A DNA stretch of 64,000 bases from an uncultured Verrucomicrobiota bacterium. Lineage in GTDB: Bacteria; Verrucomicrobiota; Verrucomicrobiia; Limisphaerales; UBA9464. The translations under genes were made by a program, and so were the position numbers. This document shows, piece by piece, positions 26,114 through 35,471 of this stretch (its first letter is position 1; each line of letters starts with the position of its first letter). The notes under the pieces are model-generated. The model worked only from the letters and a program-made list of their open reading frames with translations. It made no database searches and was not told the origin of the DNA. Location: assembly GCA_903907995.1 (NCBI GenBank), contig CAIVQH010000049.1:41922-105921 (forward strand). The letters are read 5' to 3'.

Positions 26114-27504
26114 CGGCGGTTCCTCCACCATTCCTTGAAGCTTTCCGGGGCCATCTCCGGGGTGTCGCGCGTCGCGGTCCACGGACGCGCGGGGTCCAGA
26201 TACGAGCCCTTCACCAGCGCGTGCAACGGCTGGAACAACCGGGCCGCCTCCTTGCCGAAAAGCCACAGTGCGGGCCGGTTGGCCACGAAGGCGAACGCAT
26301 GGTAGGCGAGCCGCTCCAGCACCGACGGCTTGGCGGTGGCGGCGTTACGGCGGTTGTGCAGCAGGTGGTGGTGCAGGTCGATCTTCACCGGGCACGCCTC
26401 GGTGCAGGCGCCGCACAGCGAGGAAGAGGCGGAGAGGTGCTTCCAATCCTGCAGGCCGCGCAGATGCGGCGTGATGACGCTGCCGACCGGGCCGCTGTAA
26501 GTCGTGCCGTAGGTGTGGCCACCGACGTTGCGGAAAATGGGGCAGACATTCAGACATGCGCCGCAGCGGATGCAGTGCAGGGCGTCGCGCTGTTCCGGGT
26601 CCGCGAGCAGTTCGGTGCGGCGGTTGTCGAGCAGCACCACGTGGAACTCCTCGGGTCCATCGCATTCGCCCGGCTGGCGCGGGCCGCCGTACATCGTGTT
26701 GTAGCCGGTCATTGTCTGGCCGGCGCCGGCGGTCGCCAGCATCGGCAGGAAGAGGGCGAGATCGGCCAGCTCGGGCAGCACCTTCTCGATGCCGAGGAGC
26801 GTGATCATCGTCTTGGGCAGCGCGGCGGTGAGGCGGGCGTTCCCCTCGTTCTCGGTGATCGAGATCATCCCGGTCTCGGCGATGGCGAAGTTCGCCCCGG
26901 TGATGCCGATGTCGGCCGTGAGGTATTTCTCCCGCAGCGCGCGGCGGGCAATCATCGTGAGCTCCTCGGGTTCGTTGGTGGGCGCGCTGCCGAGCTTGCG
27001 CTGGAAGAGGTCGCTGATCTCGTCACGCGTGAGGTGCATCGCCGGGAAGACGATATGGTACGGCGGCTCGTGGCGGAGCTGCACGATGAACTCCCCGAGA
27101 TCGGATTCCACGACCTCGTAGCCGGCCTGCTCCATCGCGTCGTTGAGATGGATCTCCTCGGCAGTCATCGACTTGGACTTGATGATCGATTTATCGCCCT
27201 GGGATTTGATGATTCCGAGGATGATCTCCCGCGCCTGCGCGCCGTTGCTGGCCCAGTGGACCTTCGTGCCGCGCGCCTCCAATTTCTGGGCGAACTCGTC
27301 GAGGTAAGCATCAAGGTGGTTGATGGCATCCCACTTCGTCTCGGCGGCCGCCTGGCGCGCGGACTGCCAGCTGCCGAAGGCCGCCTGCTTGCGGTCGCGC
27401 GCGACCTCGTACTTGCCAAGCGCCCGCTGGATCAGGCCGCGATGGCGCAGATCACTGGCCACGATCCGGGCCTGCACGAGGAAGTCTTGGACGGGGGCGG
27501 TCAT
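26110..27504 (-). CDS. lutB: Lactate utilization iron-sulfur protein B
   Basis: 464 residues from the ATG at 27504. The N-terminal LUD-like domain (KSKSMTAEEIHLNDAM, GITGANFAIAETG) precedes two 4Fe-4S motifs, CIRCGACLNVCPIF and CGACTEACPV. The start overlaps the lutA stop by 4 bases. The family forms the electron-transfer core of the LutABC lactate dehydrogenase. The frame extending further upstream is out of phase with lutA and is not real. Confidence 0.95.
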   Translation of the reverse strand: MTAPVQDFLVQARIVASDLRHRGLIQRALGKYEVARDRKQAAFGSWQSARQAAAETKWDAINHLDAYLDEFAQKLEARGTKVHWASNGAQAREIILGIIKSQGDKSIIKSKSMTAEEIHLNDAMEQAGYEVVESDLGEFIVQLRHEPPYHIVFPAMHLTRDEISDLFQRKLGSAPTNEPEELTMIARRALREKYLTADIGITGANFAIAETGMISITENEGNARLTAALPKTMITLLGIEKVLPELADLALFLPMLATAGAGQTMTGYNTMYGGPRQPGECDGPEEFHVVLLDNRRTELLADPEQRDALHCIRCGACLNVCPIFRNVGGHTYGTTYSGPVGSVITPHLRGLQDWKHLSASSSLCGACTEACPVKIDLHHHLLHNRRNAATAKPSVLERLAYHAFAFVANRPALWLFGKEAARLFQPLHALVKGSYLDPARPWTATRDTPEMAPESFKEWWRNRR

Positions 27505-28217
27505 TGTTGGGCGAGGATTTCCGCGAGGTGGATCGTCTTCTGCCGGCTGCCCTGCCGGCTCAGCAGGCCCTGCACCTGCATGAGGCAGCTGGAGTCGTTC
27601 GACACGATGTAGTCCGCGCCGGTGGCGGCGGCGCTGGTGCATTTCACCTCGCCCATCGCAGTGGAGATCATGGGGAACTTCGCGGCGAACGTGCCGCCGA
27701 AGCCGCAACAGGTCTCGCAGTCCGGCATCTCGACCAGTTCGAGGCCCTGCACTTTTTCGAGGAGCGCCCGGGGCGAGCGTTTGATGCCCAGCTCGCGGAG
27801 GCCGTGGCAGCCGTCGTGAAAGGTGACTTTCGACGGAAACCGCGCGCCCAGATCGGTGACACCGAGCTTGCGCACTAGGAAATCGGAGAATTCCCAGACG
27901 TGACTGGAGAGCCGGTTGGCATCCGCCGCCTCGGGCCGGTCGGCAAAAAGCTGCGGGTAAAACACCTTGAGCATCGCGCCGCAGGAGCCGGAGGCGATCA
28001 CGACGGCCTCCTTGTCGCGGAGCTTTTGGAGCACCGGGCCGGCGATCGCTCGGGATTCGTCCCAATAGCCGGAGTTGAAGGCGGGCTGGCCGCAGCAGGC
28101 GATGTCCTCCGGGCATTCGACGCGGTGCCCGAGGCGTTCGAGGATCTGGACCATGCTGATGCCGACGCGCGGAAACAGCGCGTCCACAAAGCACGGAATG
28201 AAAAGCGTGACGGTCAT
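27501..28217 (-). CDS. lutA: Lactate utilization protein A (CCG-domain Fe-S oxidoreductase)
   Basis: 238 residues from the ATG at 28217 (MTVTLFIPCFVDALFP). Two CCG-type cysteine motifs are present: EDIACCGQPAFNSGYW and DCETCCGFGGTFAAKFP. This is the first gene of the tightly coupled lutABC operon (4-base overlaps at both junctions). Divergent to it is an MFS transporter that could import the substrate. Confidence 0.95.
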   Translation of the reverse strand: MTVTLFIPCFVDALFPRVGISMVQILERLGHRVECPEDIACCGQPAFNSGYWDESRAIAGPVLQKLRDKEAVVIASGSCGAMLKVFYPQLFADRPEAADANRLSSHVWEFSDFLVRKLGVTDLGARFPSKVTFHDGCHGLRELGIKRSPRALLEKVQGLELVEMPDCETCCGFGGTFAAKFPMISTAMGEVKCTSAAATGADYIVSNDSSCLMQVQGLLSRQGSRQKTIHLAEILAQQ

Positions 28218-28317
28218 CGGTCGGTATCGTTCGTCGGCAATCGCGGCGGAGGGGAGGATGAGGCCGAAACCGGCCCGGAGCCAAAGGGGAATCTCGCAGG
28301 CAGCATCCACGAAAAGA

Positions 28318-28402
28318 GAACAGCGAAGACGCGAAGGCGCGAAGAGAATCCGGTCAAAATGGATTTGGCGTTCTTCTTAGCGTCTTCGCCCCTTCGCTGT
28401 TC
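28318..28402. repeat. Geneless inverted 8-bp word-repeat hairpin
   Basis: Arms 28318-28348 and 28371-28402 start and end with GAACAGCGAAG/CTTCGCTGTTC and contain GCGAAGAC, GCGAAGGC and GCGAAGAG words; about 26 of 31 positions pair, with a 22-base loop. It sits in the divergent lutA/MFS promoter region. Structure matches the other word-repeat hairpins here. Confidence 0.7.
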
Positions 28403-28513
28403 AACCGGTTCGGGGCCAGCCAGCGCGCAGATTTCAACAATCTGCTTCCCGCGCGGAAGGTGAACCGGTTTAATCCGGCGCGTTTCACCTCTAACCACAC
28501 ACACAGAGCATCT

Positions 28514-30088
28514 ATGAGCAATGGTAACGATTCGGGCATAGTGCCCAATGCAAAGCGGCTGCTATTCGCCGGCTTCATGGCGATCCTCGCGGCCGGCATC
28601 GGCTTCGGCATCCGCGGCGGCATCCTCGCCAACTGGGCGGCCGACTTCGGCTTCACGGGCGGACAGCTTGGGGCCATCGGTGGCGCGGGTTTCACCGGTT
28701 TCTGCTTCGGCATCATCATCGGCGGCGTCGTCGTGGACAAGATCGGGTACGGCAAGCTGGTGGTGGCCGCCTTCCTGTTCCACGTGCTTTCCGCGTTTGT
28801 CACCTTCGCCGCCACCAAGGGGCAGTCGCAGGATACCGCGTACCACTTCCTGTACTGGGGCACCTTCATTTTCGCCCTCGCGAACGGCACCCTGGAAGCT
28901 GTGGCCAATCCGCTCGTTGCCACCCTCTTCCCCAAGAACCGCACTCATTACCTGAACATCCTCCACGCGAGCTGGCCGGCCGGCCTGGTGCTCGGCGGTC
29001 TGGTGGGCTGGATCCTCGGTGACGGCATGGGCCAGAGCTGGAAGCTGCAGCTCGGCCTGTTCCTGGTGCCCACCGTGCTCTACGGCGTCCTGTTCCTCGG
29101 CCAGAGCTTCCCGAAGTCGGAAGCCTCGGCCCGCGGCCTGAGCATCGGCGAAATGCTGAAGGATGTCGGCATCCTCGGCGCGGCGGTCGCCTGCTACCTG
29201 CTGGTCCTCTTCTTCCAGAATGCGCTGGAGCTGCCGATCGTGGTTTCCTGGGTGATGGGCGGCGTGATCCTCCTGGGCGTGGCGTTCATCACCGGCTTCT
29301 CCATCGGTGCCTGGCTGCTGTTTGTGCTGCTGCTCACCCACGTGCTCGTCGGCGCGGTGGAGCTCGGCACCGACGGCTGGATCCAGAACATCACCGGCAA
29401 CATCCTCACCACCAGCCAGGGCAAGCAGCTGTTCGTATTTACCTCGCTGCTGATGTTCTGCCTGCGCTTCTGCGCCCACTTCATCGAGAAGAGCCTCAAG
29501 ATCTCGCCGGTCGGCCTGCTCTTCATCTGCGCGGTGCTCGCCTGCATCGGCCTGAACCTGGTCAGCGGCATCGAAACCTTCGCCGGGGCGCTGCTGGCGC
29601 TCGCCGTGTACGCGCTCGGCAAGACGTTCTTCTGGCCCACCATGCTGGCCGTGACGAGCGACCGGTTCCCGCGCACCGGCGCCATCGCCATCTCAATCAT
29701 GGGCGGCTGCGGCATGATGTCCGCCGGCCTGCTAGGTTCCGCCGGCCTCGGCTATGCCAAGGACCGTTTCGCCGCCGAGGAGCTGCAGAAGGCCAATCCG
29801 GCGCTCTATGCGACCTACAAGGCCGAGAAGCCGAGCGCTTTCCTCTTCTTGGACCCGGTGACCGGCCTGGATGGAACGAAGCTCGCCGCCGCGCAGGCCG
29901 TGGCGGCCGACAAGCGCACGCCGGAGCAGAAAACCGTGGCGGATGCCAGCATTGCCGGCGACCGCCACACGCTGAAGGCCGACTCCTTCATCCCGGCGAC
30001 CATGGCCGCGATCTACCTGCTGCTGTTCCTCTACTTCAAGGCGATCGGCGGCTACAAGATCCTCACCATCGCCGAATCCAAGGCGTAG
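28514..30088 (+). CDS. MFS transporter
   Basis: 524 residues from the ATG at 28514, with twelve or more membrane segments. The MFS intracellular loop motif appears as [13 protein letters not shown] after helix 2. A roughly 60-residue soluble segment near the C-terminus (about 430-490, [17 protein letters not shown]) interrupts the last helices. Position opposite lutABC suggests a lactate, or lactate-yielding sugar, importer, but the specificity is not readable from the sequence. Confidence 0.85.
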   Translation: MSNGNDSGIVPNAKRLLFAGFMAILAAGIGFGIRGGILANWAADFGFTGGQLGAIGGAGFTGFCFGIIIGGVVVDKIGYGKLVVAAFLFHVLSAFVTFAATKGQSQDTAYHFLYWGTFIFALANGTLEAVANPLVATLFPKNRTHYLNILHASWPAGLVLGGLVGWILGDGMGQSWKLQLGLFLVPTVLYGVLFLGQSFPKSEASARGLSIGEMLKDVGILGAAVACYLLVLFFQNALELPIVVSWVMGGVILLGVAFITGFSIGAWLLFVLLLTHVLVGAVELGTDGWIQNITGNILTTSQGKQLFVFTSLLMFCLRFCAHFIEKSLKISPVGLLFICAVLACIGLNLVSGIETFAGALLALAVYALGKTFFWPTMLAVTSDRFPRTGAIAISIMGGCGMMSAGLLGSAGLGYAKDRFAAEELQKANPALYATYKAEKPSAFLFLDPVTGLDGTKLAAAQAVAADKRTPEQKTVADASIAGDRHTLKADSFIPATMAAIYLLLFLYFKAIGGYKILTIAESKA

Positions 30089-30112
30089 GTTCAGGTCTGC
30101 ATTTTCTTCACC

Positions 30113-30152
30113 AAGGCGGCTCCGGCAACGGAGCCGCCTTTTTCGTTTTTTG
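30113..30152 (+). terminator. Strong terminator after the MFS gene
   Basis: AAGGCGGCTCCG-GCAA-CGGAGCCGCCTT is a perfect 12-bp stem followed by TTTCGTTTTTT. Confidence 0.9.
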
Positions 30153-30232
30153 CCGTGGTACCGGCATGGAGGCTCGGTGAGGGGATTGCGCTTTCTTGGT
30201 GAAAGCAGAATCACCCTTGACTTGCGTGATAT

Positions 30233-30247
30233 GTGTATGCCATACAC
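30233..30247. promoter_or_regulatory. Short palindrome in the leader of the first FG-GAP gene
   Basis: GTGTATG-C-CATACAC is a perfect 7-1-7 palindrome 47 bases upstream of the ATG and just after a TTGACT hexamer at 30217-30222, so it may overlap the promoter. The second FG-GAP gene has the related ATATGTGTGATGCG at the equivalent distance without the full palindrome. Confidence 0.35.
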
Positions 30248-30293
30248 CAAACACTCCCACGCTTCATACGGAAACCAACCGGAACCAATCCCC

Positions 30294-32744
30294 ATGCAAA
30301 CCCGCTCCCACGAGCGCCCGAGCCGTCAGATCCTCTGGCTGTTCGGCCTCCTTGCCTCCCTTTTGACCGCCTTCGCCCAGTCGGACGGTGGCGTCACGAT
30401 CGCCCCCATCCCCAACCAGGTCACGTATGTGGGCGGACCCACGGTGGTGGTACCGCTGCAGGTGATCAGTCCAGCCGGTGTCGCCATCACCATCACCGCG
30501 GCGAATGTCCGGGGCACGCAGTTGCCCTACGTCGTGGCCACGTACAGCGGGACCAGTTGGATGCTGAACCTCACCCCGCCGAACACGAGTGAGGGCGATT
30601 CTCTGCCGGGAAACATCTCCATCCGCGTTTCCGCTCTCAAGAAGGGAACGACCAACGTGCTCGCCCAAACGAGTTTTCTGCTCACGCTGCTTCCGGCGGA
30701 ATTCACCGGCTCGCACTTCCTGACCGATTACTCGGTGCTGACGAAAGGACTTTGGGCGGATCTGGATGGCAACGGGTTCCTTGATTTCGCCGGCCTCATG
30801 ACCACTGGCAACTCCCTGTTCTTTGAGCGGAATTCCGCGGGGAATTTTTCATCAAATAACCGCCTGGCAGTGCCGCCGATGGCTGCCGGAGCGGTCCCTG
30901 GTGATCTGGACGGTGACGGGCGGATTGACCTGTTTCTGCTGGGATATGTCACCAAGCCGCTGTTCGTCAATCGCACCCCGAAACCTTCCACGTCGAACCC
31001 GCAGCTGAATTTGCCCATCACCTTCACCAACGTGCCGCTGGCGCTCACGCAGTTAAACCACGCCGGTGCGGCCTGGGCCGACCTCGATGGTGATGGCGAC
31101 CAGGACCTGATCCTCGTGGCCACGGGCAACGCCGACGGGGTGGCGCTGCCCGTGCAGCAATTCCGCAACGACGGGGGAGCGCTGGTTGCGATCCCGACCA
31201 CCTTGCCCAGCGCGTCGGGCCCGGTGGTGGTGGCGGACTTCGACGGCGACGGCGCTGCCGACGTGCTGCTGTTCAATACCGGGGTGACCCGCGATGTTGC
31301 GGTGCTTCTGCGAAACGACGGCAACGGCAATTTCACCGACACCAGAACCGGATTCCCCACCGGACGGGTCATCGCGGCGGGCTGGTCGGACTTCAACGGG
31401 GACGGCCGGCCGGATGTGTGGATGCAGTTCCAGGTTCAGGGCGCCTCCACCAGCATACGTGCCATCACTGAACTCGCCCTGTTGCAGCAGACCAGCGGCG
31501 GTTTCGTCGAAACGCTGCGCCTGCCAGCCGATGTCATGCGGCAGGCCGGCGCACCTGTCTGGGGTGATTTTGACAACGACGGCACGCCGGACTTCATCGC
31601 CCCGATGAATTCGCTGACCTATCCCGCCGACAAGGTGATCGGCCGGCTGGGCACCAACTCGTCGCTCACCATCTGGCATAACGACGGGGCCGGTCATTTC
31701 ACGTCCCGCGGTTTCGTCGCCACGAACTCGCCCGCGCTTACGGTGGTGGCCGGTGACGTCAATGGGGACGGAGCGCTGGATGTCGCCCTGTTGGGGGTCG
31801 TTGGACTGAACGGAGGCTACTTCACGAATCCCAACCGGCCGGCCAACCTGCCGCCGTCCATGCCGGGCCGGTTGCAGGCCTTCAGCTTCGGCCCTAACAT
31901 GTTCTTCTTCTGGGGGGATGCGTCCGACCCCAATCAGCGCGCGCCACTCACCTACAATCTCCGGGTCGGGACCACACCGGGCGGCAACGAAATCGTCCCC
32001 TCGATGTCCTTGGGAGATGGCACGCGGCAGGTGGTCGCGCCGGGCAACTGCGCCTTCGCCGGCTCCCACATGATCAAACTGCCTGCCACCAACGTGGACG
32101 GGGTCTATTGGAGCGTGCAGGCCGTGGACAATTCGTTTGTCGGCGGCCCGTTTGCACCGGAGCAGACACTGGCGGTGGAGCTGCCCGGGAACCAGCCACC
32201 GGTCATTGCCGGGCTCAAGAACGTATTGCTTAGGCCAACCATGGAGTACTACGCGCGATTCACAGTCACGGATGATCGGACCCGGCCGGAGGACATCGCC
32301 CTCTCCGTGGCGGCCACCAATTTGCAGCTGTTTCCCTCCGGCAGCCTCACCTTGACCTTCGCCGGCAATTCCAATGTCAAACCACCCGAACAAATGCTGG
32401 TGTTGCGTCCGGCGGACGGCGTCGAGGGCGAATCGGATATCAGCGTGACCGCCACCGACGCGAAAGGGCTGTCCACCACCGCGACCTTTCACGTCACGGT
32501 CATGGCGCTGCCGCCACCCGCACCGCCCTCGCTGCAGCTTTCGCTGCCGGCCGGCGGCGGTGCGCTGCGCTTCAATCTCAAGGACGCACCGGCGCCCGGC
32601 CTGAACCTGGAACAGTCCGAGGATCTCCTGAACTGGTCGCCAGTGACGGGCGTGCAGCTCGATTCGAACAGTCTGCCCAGCTTTTCCGTCCCGCAACCGA
32701 TGGACAAAGCCCGGCTCTTCTACCGCCTGAGCCCGGCCCAGTGA
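30294..32744 (+). CDS. Secreted FG-GAP/VCBS repeat protein, copy 1
   Basis: 816 residues from the ATG at 30294, chosen because it starts a signal peptide (QILWLFGLLASLLTAFAQ). After an N-terminal beta domain (GGVTIAPIPNQVTYVGG) there are seven Ca-binding FG-GAP blades with DxDGDGxxD motifs (WADLDGNGFLDFAG, GDLDGDGRIDLFLLG, WADLDGDGDQDLILVA, ADFDGDGAADVLL, SDFNGDGRPDVW, GDFDNDGTPDFIA, GDVNGDGALDVALLG). Then come cadherin/fibronectin-like beta domains and a C-terminal module (LEQSEDLLNWSPVTG to RLFYRLSP). Likely an extracellular, calcium-dependent binding protein. The next gene is a paralogue of exactly the same length. Confidence 0.85.
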   Translation: MQTRSHERPSRQILWLFGLLASLLTAFAQSDGGVTIAPIPNQVTYVGGPTVVVPLQVISPAGVAITITAANVRGTQLPYVVATYSGTSWMLNLTPPNTSEGDSLPGNISIRVSALKKGTTNVLAQTSFLLTLLPAEFTGSHFLTDYSVLTKGLWADLDGNGFLDFAGLMTTGNSLFFERNSAGNFSSNNRLAVPPMAAGAVPGDLDGDGRIDLFLLGYVTKPLFVNRTPKPSTSNPQLNLPITFTNVPLALTQLNHAGAAWADLDGDGDQDLILVATGNADGVALPVQQFRNDGGALVAIPTTLPSASGPVVVADFDGDGAADVLLFNTGVTRDVAVLLRNDGNGNFTDTRTGFPTGRVIAAGWSDFNGDGRPDVWMQFQVQGASTSIRAITELALLQQTSGGFVETLRLPADVMRQAGAPVWGDFDNDGTPDFIAPMNSLTYPADKVIGRLGTNSSLTIWHNDGAGHFTSRGFVATNSPALTVVAGDVNGDGALDVALLGVVGLNGGYFTNPNRPANLPPSMPGRLQAFSFGPNMFFFWGDASDPNQRAPLTYNLRVGTTPGGNEIVPSMSLGDGTRQVVAPGNCAFAGSHMIKLPATNVDGVYWSVQAVDNSFVGGPFAPEQTLAVELPGNQPPVIAGLKNVLLRPTMEYYARFTVTDDRTRPEDIALSVAATNLQLFPSGSLTLTFAGNSNVKPPEQMLVLRPADGVEGESDISVTATDAKGLSTTATFHVTVMALPPPAPPSLQLSLPAGGGALRFNLKDAPAPGLNLEQSEDLLNWSPVTGVQLDSNSLPSFSVPQPMDKARLFYRLSPAQ

Positions 32745-32793
32745 CAGGGAGCGGGAACATGCTTCAAGGCCTGGAATTCGACGGTATTATCGA

Positions 32794-32823
32794 GGCGGCT
32801 CCCGGTGGGAGCCGCCTTTTTCT
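32794..32823 (+). terminator. Terminator between the two FG-GAP genes
   Basis: AGGCGGCTCCC-GGT-GGGAGCCGCCT is a perfect 11-bp stem followed by TTTTTCTG, so each FG-GAP gene probably has its own transcript. Confidence 0.88.
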
Positions 32824-32968
32824 GTGTGACTGAGTGGTTGATCAGGCGCTGTCTGACCTCGGCATCGCACTTGCTTTAATTATTAGAAATCAGCCTTCAA
32901 TATGTGTGATGCGTCCGTGGCGGTTGGAATGCAGACAAGCGCATCGCCTCAATTTAACAAACCAACCC

Positions 32969-35419
32969 ATGCAAATCACTTCCCACCATCGGTCGGGCCT
33001 TCTGTTCCCCTGGCTGTTCGGCCTGCTCGCCTCCGTTCTGACCGCCATCGCCCAGACGGGCAGCGGGGTGACGATCGCACCCATTCCCAACCAAATCATC
33101 TATGAGGGCGGGCCCGCGCTGGTTGTGCCGCTGCGGTTCAGTGTTCCCGCAGGCGTGAGTCAATTCCATGTCATCACCAGCAATCCCGACAGGCGGATGG
33201 GCAACCTGTTTCAGGTTCTCGGCTCCGGCACCAACAGCTTTCTGATCATGACGGCCCCACCGGCGTCAAAAACATACCTCACCCCGGGCAACAGGGTCAT
33301 TTTTGTCAGCGCCATCGCGAATGGTATGACCATTCAGACCAGCTTTATCCTCACCATCTTACCGCCTGAGCTTGAGCGTTCCGCCCCGTCGAGTCTCCCC
33401 ACGCTCTTCCGGCCGGTCTGGGCGGATTTCAACGGGGATGGATTCCTGGATCTGGCCGGGGCCTATGCTAACGGCCTCGGGGGCAATGTGGAAATCCAGC
33501 TGAATGAATCCGAAGGCCAAAGTTTCGTCGCGCACGGGGTGTCGATTACCGGCAAGGCCACCGGCGTGGTGCCGGCCGATTTCGACGGCGATGGCGACAT
33601 GGACGCACTGGTCCTCGGCAAGACCTCGGTTCCCCTCCTGCTCGTCAATCAGGGCAACTTTCCAACCAACTCCCTCTCGCCGGGCTTCACGAACCGTCCG
33701 CTGACGCTTGCGATCACCAACCTGGTGAATGCGGTGTGGGCGGATTTTGACGGGGATGGCGACCTGGATCTGGTGGTCGCCGGCACCGACAGCACGGGAC
33801 AAAACCCGTTGCCCAGCCGATTGATGCGCAATGATGGCGGCGGCAGGCTGACGATGCTCGACCCGGCCCTCCCCGCTTCCGGGCCGGTGGTCGCGGCGGA
33901 TTTTGACGGTGACGGTTCCGAGGATCTCCTGCTGACGAACACCGGAAGCAAAGCCGATACGGTGCTGCTGCTGCGCAACAACGGTGAAGGCGGCTTTGCC
34001 GACACCGGCACCCGGTTTCCGACCGGTCCGGTGTCCGCCGCAGGCTGGAGCGATTTCAACGGAGACGGCCTTCCCGATGTCTGGCTGCAGTTCAAGACCG
34101 TCCAGGGAACCGCCATCACGGCCAACGAACTCGTGCTCCTGCAACAGCGAGAGGATGGAAGTTTTGCTGAGACACTCCGGCTCCCGTCGGATGTGATGCG
34201 CCAGGCCGGCCCGCCGGTCTGGGGGGATTTCGACAACGACGGCACGCCTGATTTCATTGGACCGGTCAGCATTCCCGCATTGCGGGTAGGCTCTGGACCC
34301 GCCGGCGCAATCGCCGTGCCCGGGACCAACTCGTTCCTCACCGTCTGGCACAATGACGGGACGGGGCATTTCCTGCCCCGGGGCCTGGTCGCCACCAACC
34401 TGCCAGCCTTATCCGTCGCGGGTGATACGGACGGCGACGGCGCGCTTGACCTGTTGCTGCCCGAGACGCCTTCGGCCTTCAGCATGTTGGCTACCAATCC
34501 GAACCGCCCCGTAAACTTTCCGCCAGCCGCACCCGATGGGTTGCAGGCCTTTGCCGAAGGCCGGAACCTGTTCTTTTTCTGGAACGAATCCACCGACCCG
34601 AACCAGACGGCGCCGCTCACTTACAATCTCCGTGTCGGCACGAAACCGGGTGGCAACGACGTGGTCGCTTCGATGTCCCTGAACGGTGGCACGCGTCAGC
34701 TGGTGGCCCCGGGCAACTGCGAGTTCAGTACCTTCCGGGCGCTGCGGCTGCCGTTGCCGTTGCCGGCCGATCTCCTGTATTGGAGCGTGCAGGCGGTGGA
34801 CAATTCATTTGTTGGCAGCCCTTTCGCCCCTGAGCAGACGATGGGGGTGAATTTGCCGGGCAACCGGCCTCCAGTCATTACCGGGCTGAGCAACGTGGTC
34901 TTCGGCCCGGACACAATTTTGCAGATGCGCTTCACGGTCACCGATGATCGGACGCGGCTGGAGGACCTCGGGCTTCAGGTGCAGGCGACCAATCCGCTGC
35001 TGTTTCCGCTCGGTGGCCTCATGTTCAGCAAAATCGTCGCCGAGAATGGCAAACCACCGGTGCAGTTGCTGATCCTGAGCCCGGCCCTGCACGCCACCGG
35101 CGAATCGGAGATCAGCGTGACTGCCACGGACCGGCAGGGGCTCTCCACAACGGTGACATTCCATGTCCGGGTCGATTTGGCAAAGACTGCCGACTCCCGG
35201 CCCGCCTTACACCTCGCAGCACCCACGGGTGACGGCAGCCTGCGCTTCCATCTCGAGGATGCACCGGCGCCCGGCCTGAACCTGGAACAGTCCGAAGATC
35301 TCCTGAACTGGTCGCCGGTGACCGGCTGGGAGTTCGATTCCAACAACCCGCCCGCCCTTACCCTGCCGCGCCCCGGCGACAAGGATCGTCTCTATTATCG
35401 CCTGCGAACGGGCGAATAA
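32969..35419 (+). CDS. Secreted FG-GAP/VCBS repeat protein, copy 2
   Basis: 816 residues from the ATG at 32969, with a signal peptide (LLFPWLFGLLASVLTAIAQ). The layout repeats copy 1 blade by blade: WADFNGDGFLDLAG, ADFDGDGDMDALVLG, WADFDGDGDLDLVVAG, ADFDGDGSEDLLLT, SDFNGDGLPDVW, GDFDNDGTPDFIG, GDTDGDGALDLLLPE. It ends with the same module LNLEQSEDLLNWSPVTG to RLYYRL. Blade and C-terminal regions are highly conserved between copies, while the region after the signal peptide (residues about 50-130) diverges, suggesting duplication followed by specialisation. Confidence 0.85.
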   Translation: MQITSHHRSGLLFPWLFGLLASVLTAIAQTGSGVTIAPIPNQIIYEGGPALVVPLRFSVPAGVSQFHVITSNPDRRMGNLFQVLGSGTNSFLIMTAPPASKTYLTPGNRVIFVSAIANGMTIQTSFILTILPPELERSAPSSLPTLFRPVWADFNGDGFLDLAGAYANGLGGNVEIQLNESEGQSFVAHGVSITGKATGVVPADFDGDGDMDALVLGKTSVPLLLVNQGNFPTNSLSPGFTNRPLTLAITNLVNAVWADFDGDGDLDLVVAGTDSTGQNPLPSRLMRNDGGGRLTMLDPALPASGPVVAADFDGDGSEDLLLTNTGSKADTVLLLRNNGEGGFADTGTRFPTGPVSAAGWSDFNGDGLPDVWLQFKTVQGTAITANELVLLQQREDGSFAETLRLPSDVMRQAGPPVWGDFDNDGTPDFIGPVSIPALRVGSGPAGAIAVPGTNSFLTVWHNDGTGHFLPRGLVATNLPALSVAGDTDGDGALDLLLPETPSAFSMLATNPNRPVNFPPAAPDGLQAFAEGRNLFFFWNESTDPNQTAPLTYNLRVGTKPGGNDVVASMSLNGGTRQLVAPGNCEFSTFRALRLPLPLPADLLYWSVQAVDNSFVGSPFAPEQTMGVNLPGNRPPVITGLSNVVFGPDTILQMRFTVTDDRTRLEDLGLQVQATNPLLFPLGGLMFSKIVAENGKPPVQLLILSPALHATGESEISVTATDRQGLSTTVTFHVRVDLAKTADSRPALHLAAPTGDGSLRFHLEDAPAPGLNLEQSEDLLNWSPVTGWEFDSNNPPALTLPRPGDKDRLYYRLRTGE

Positions 35420-35471
35420 CTCCGGCCGCGGCGCGCTTGAAACCGGGGCGGTTCCACGTCACGTTTACGCC

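Noticed and set aside
27505..28284. Upstream extension of lutB reading through lutA
   Set aside because: It is out of phase with lutA, whose CCG motifs are unambiguous; the ATG at 27504 gives a full-length LutB.
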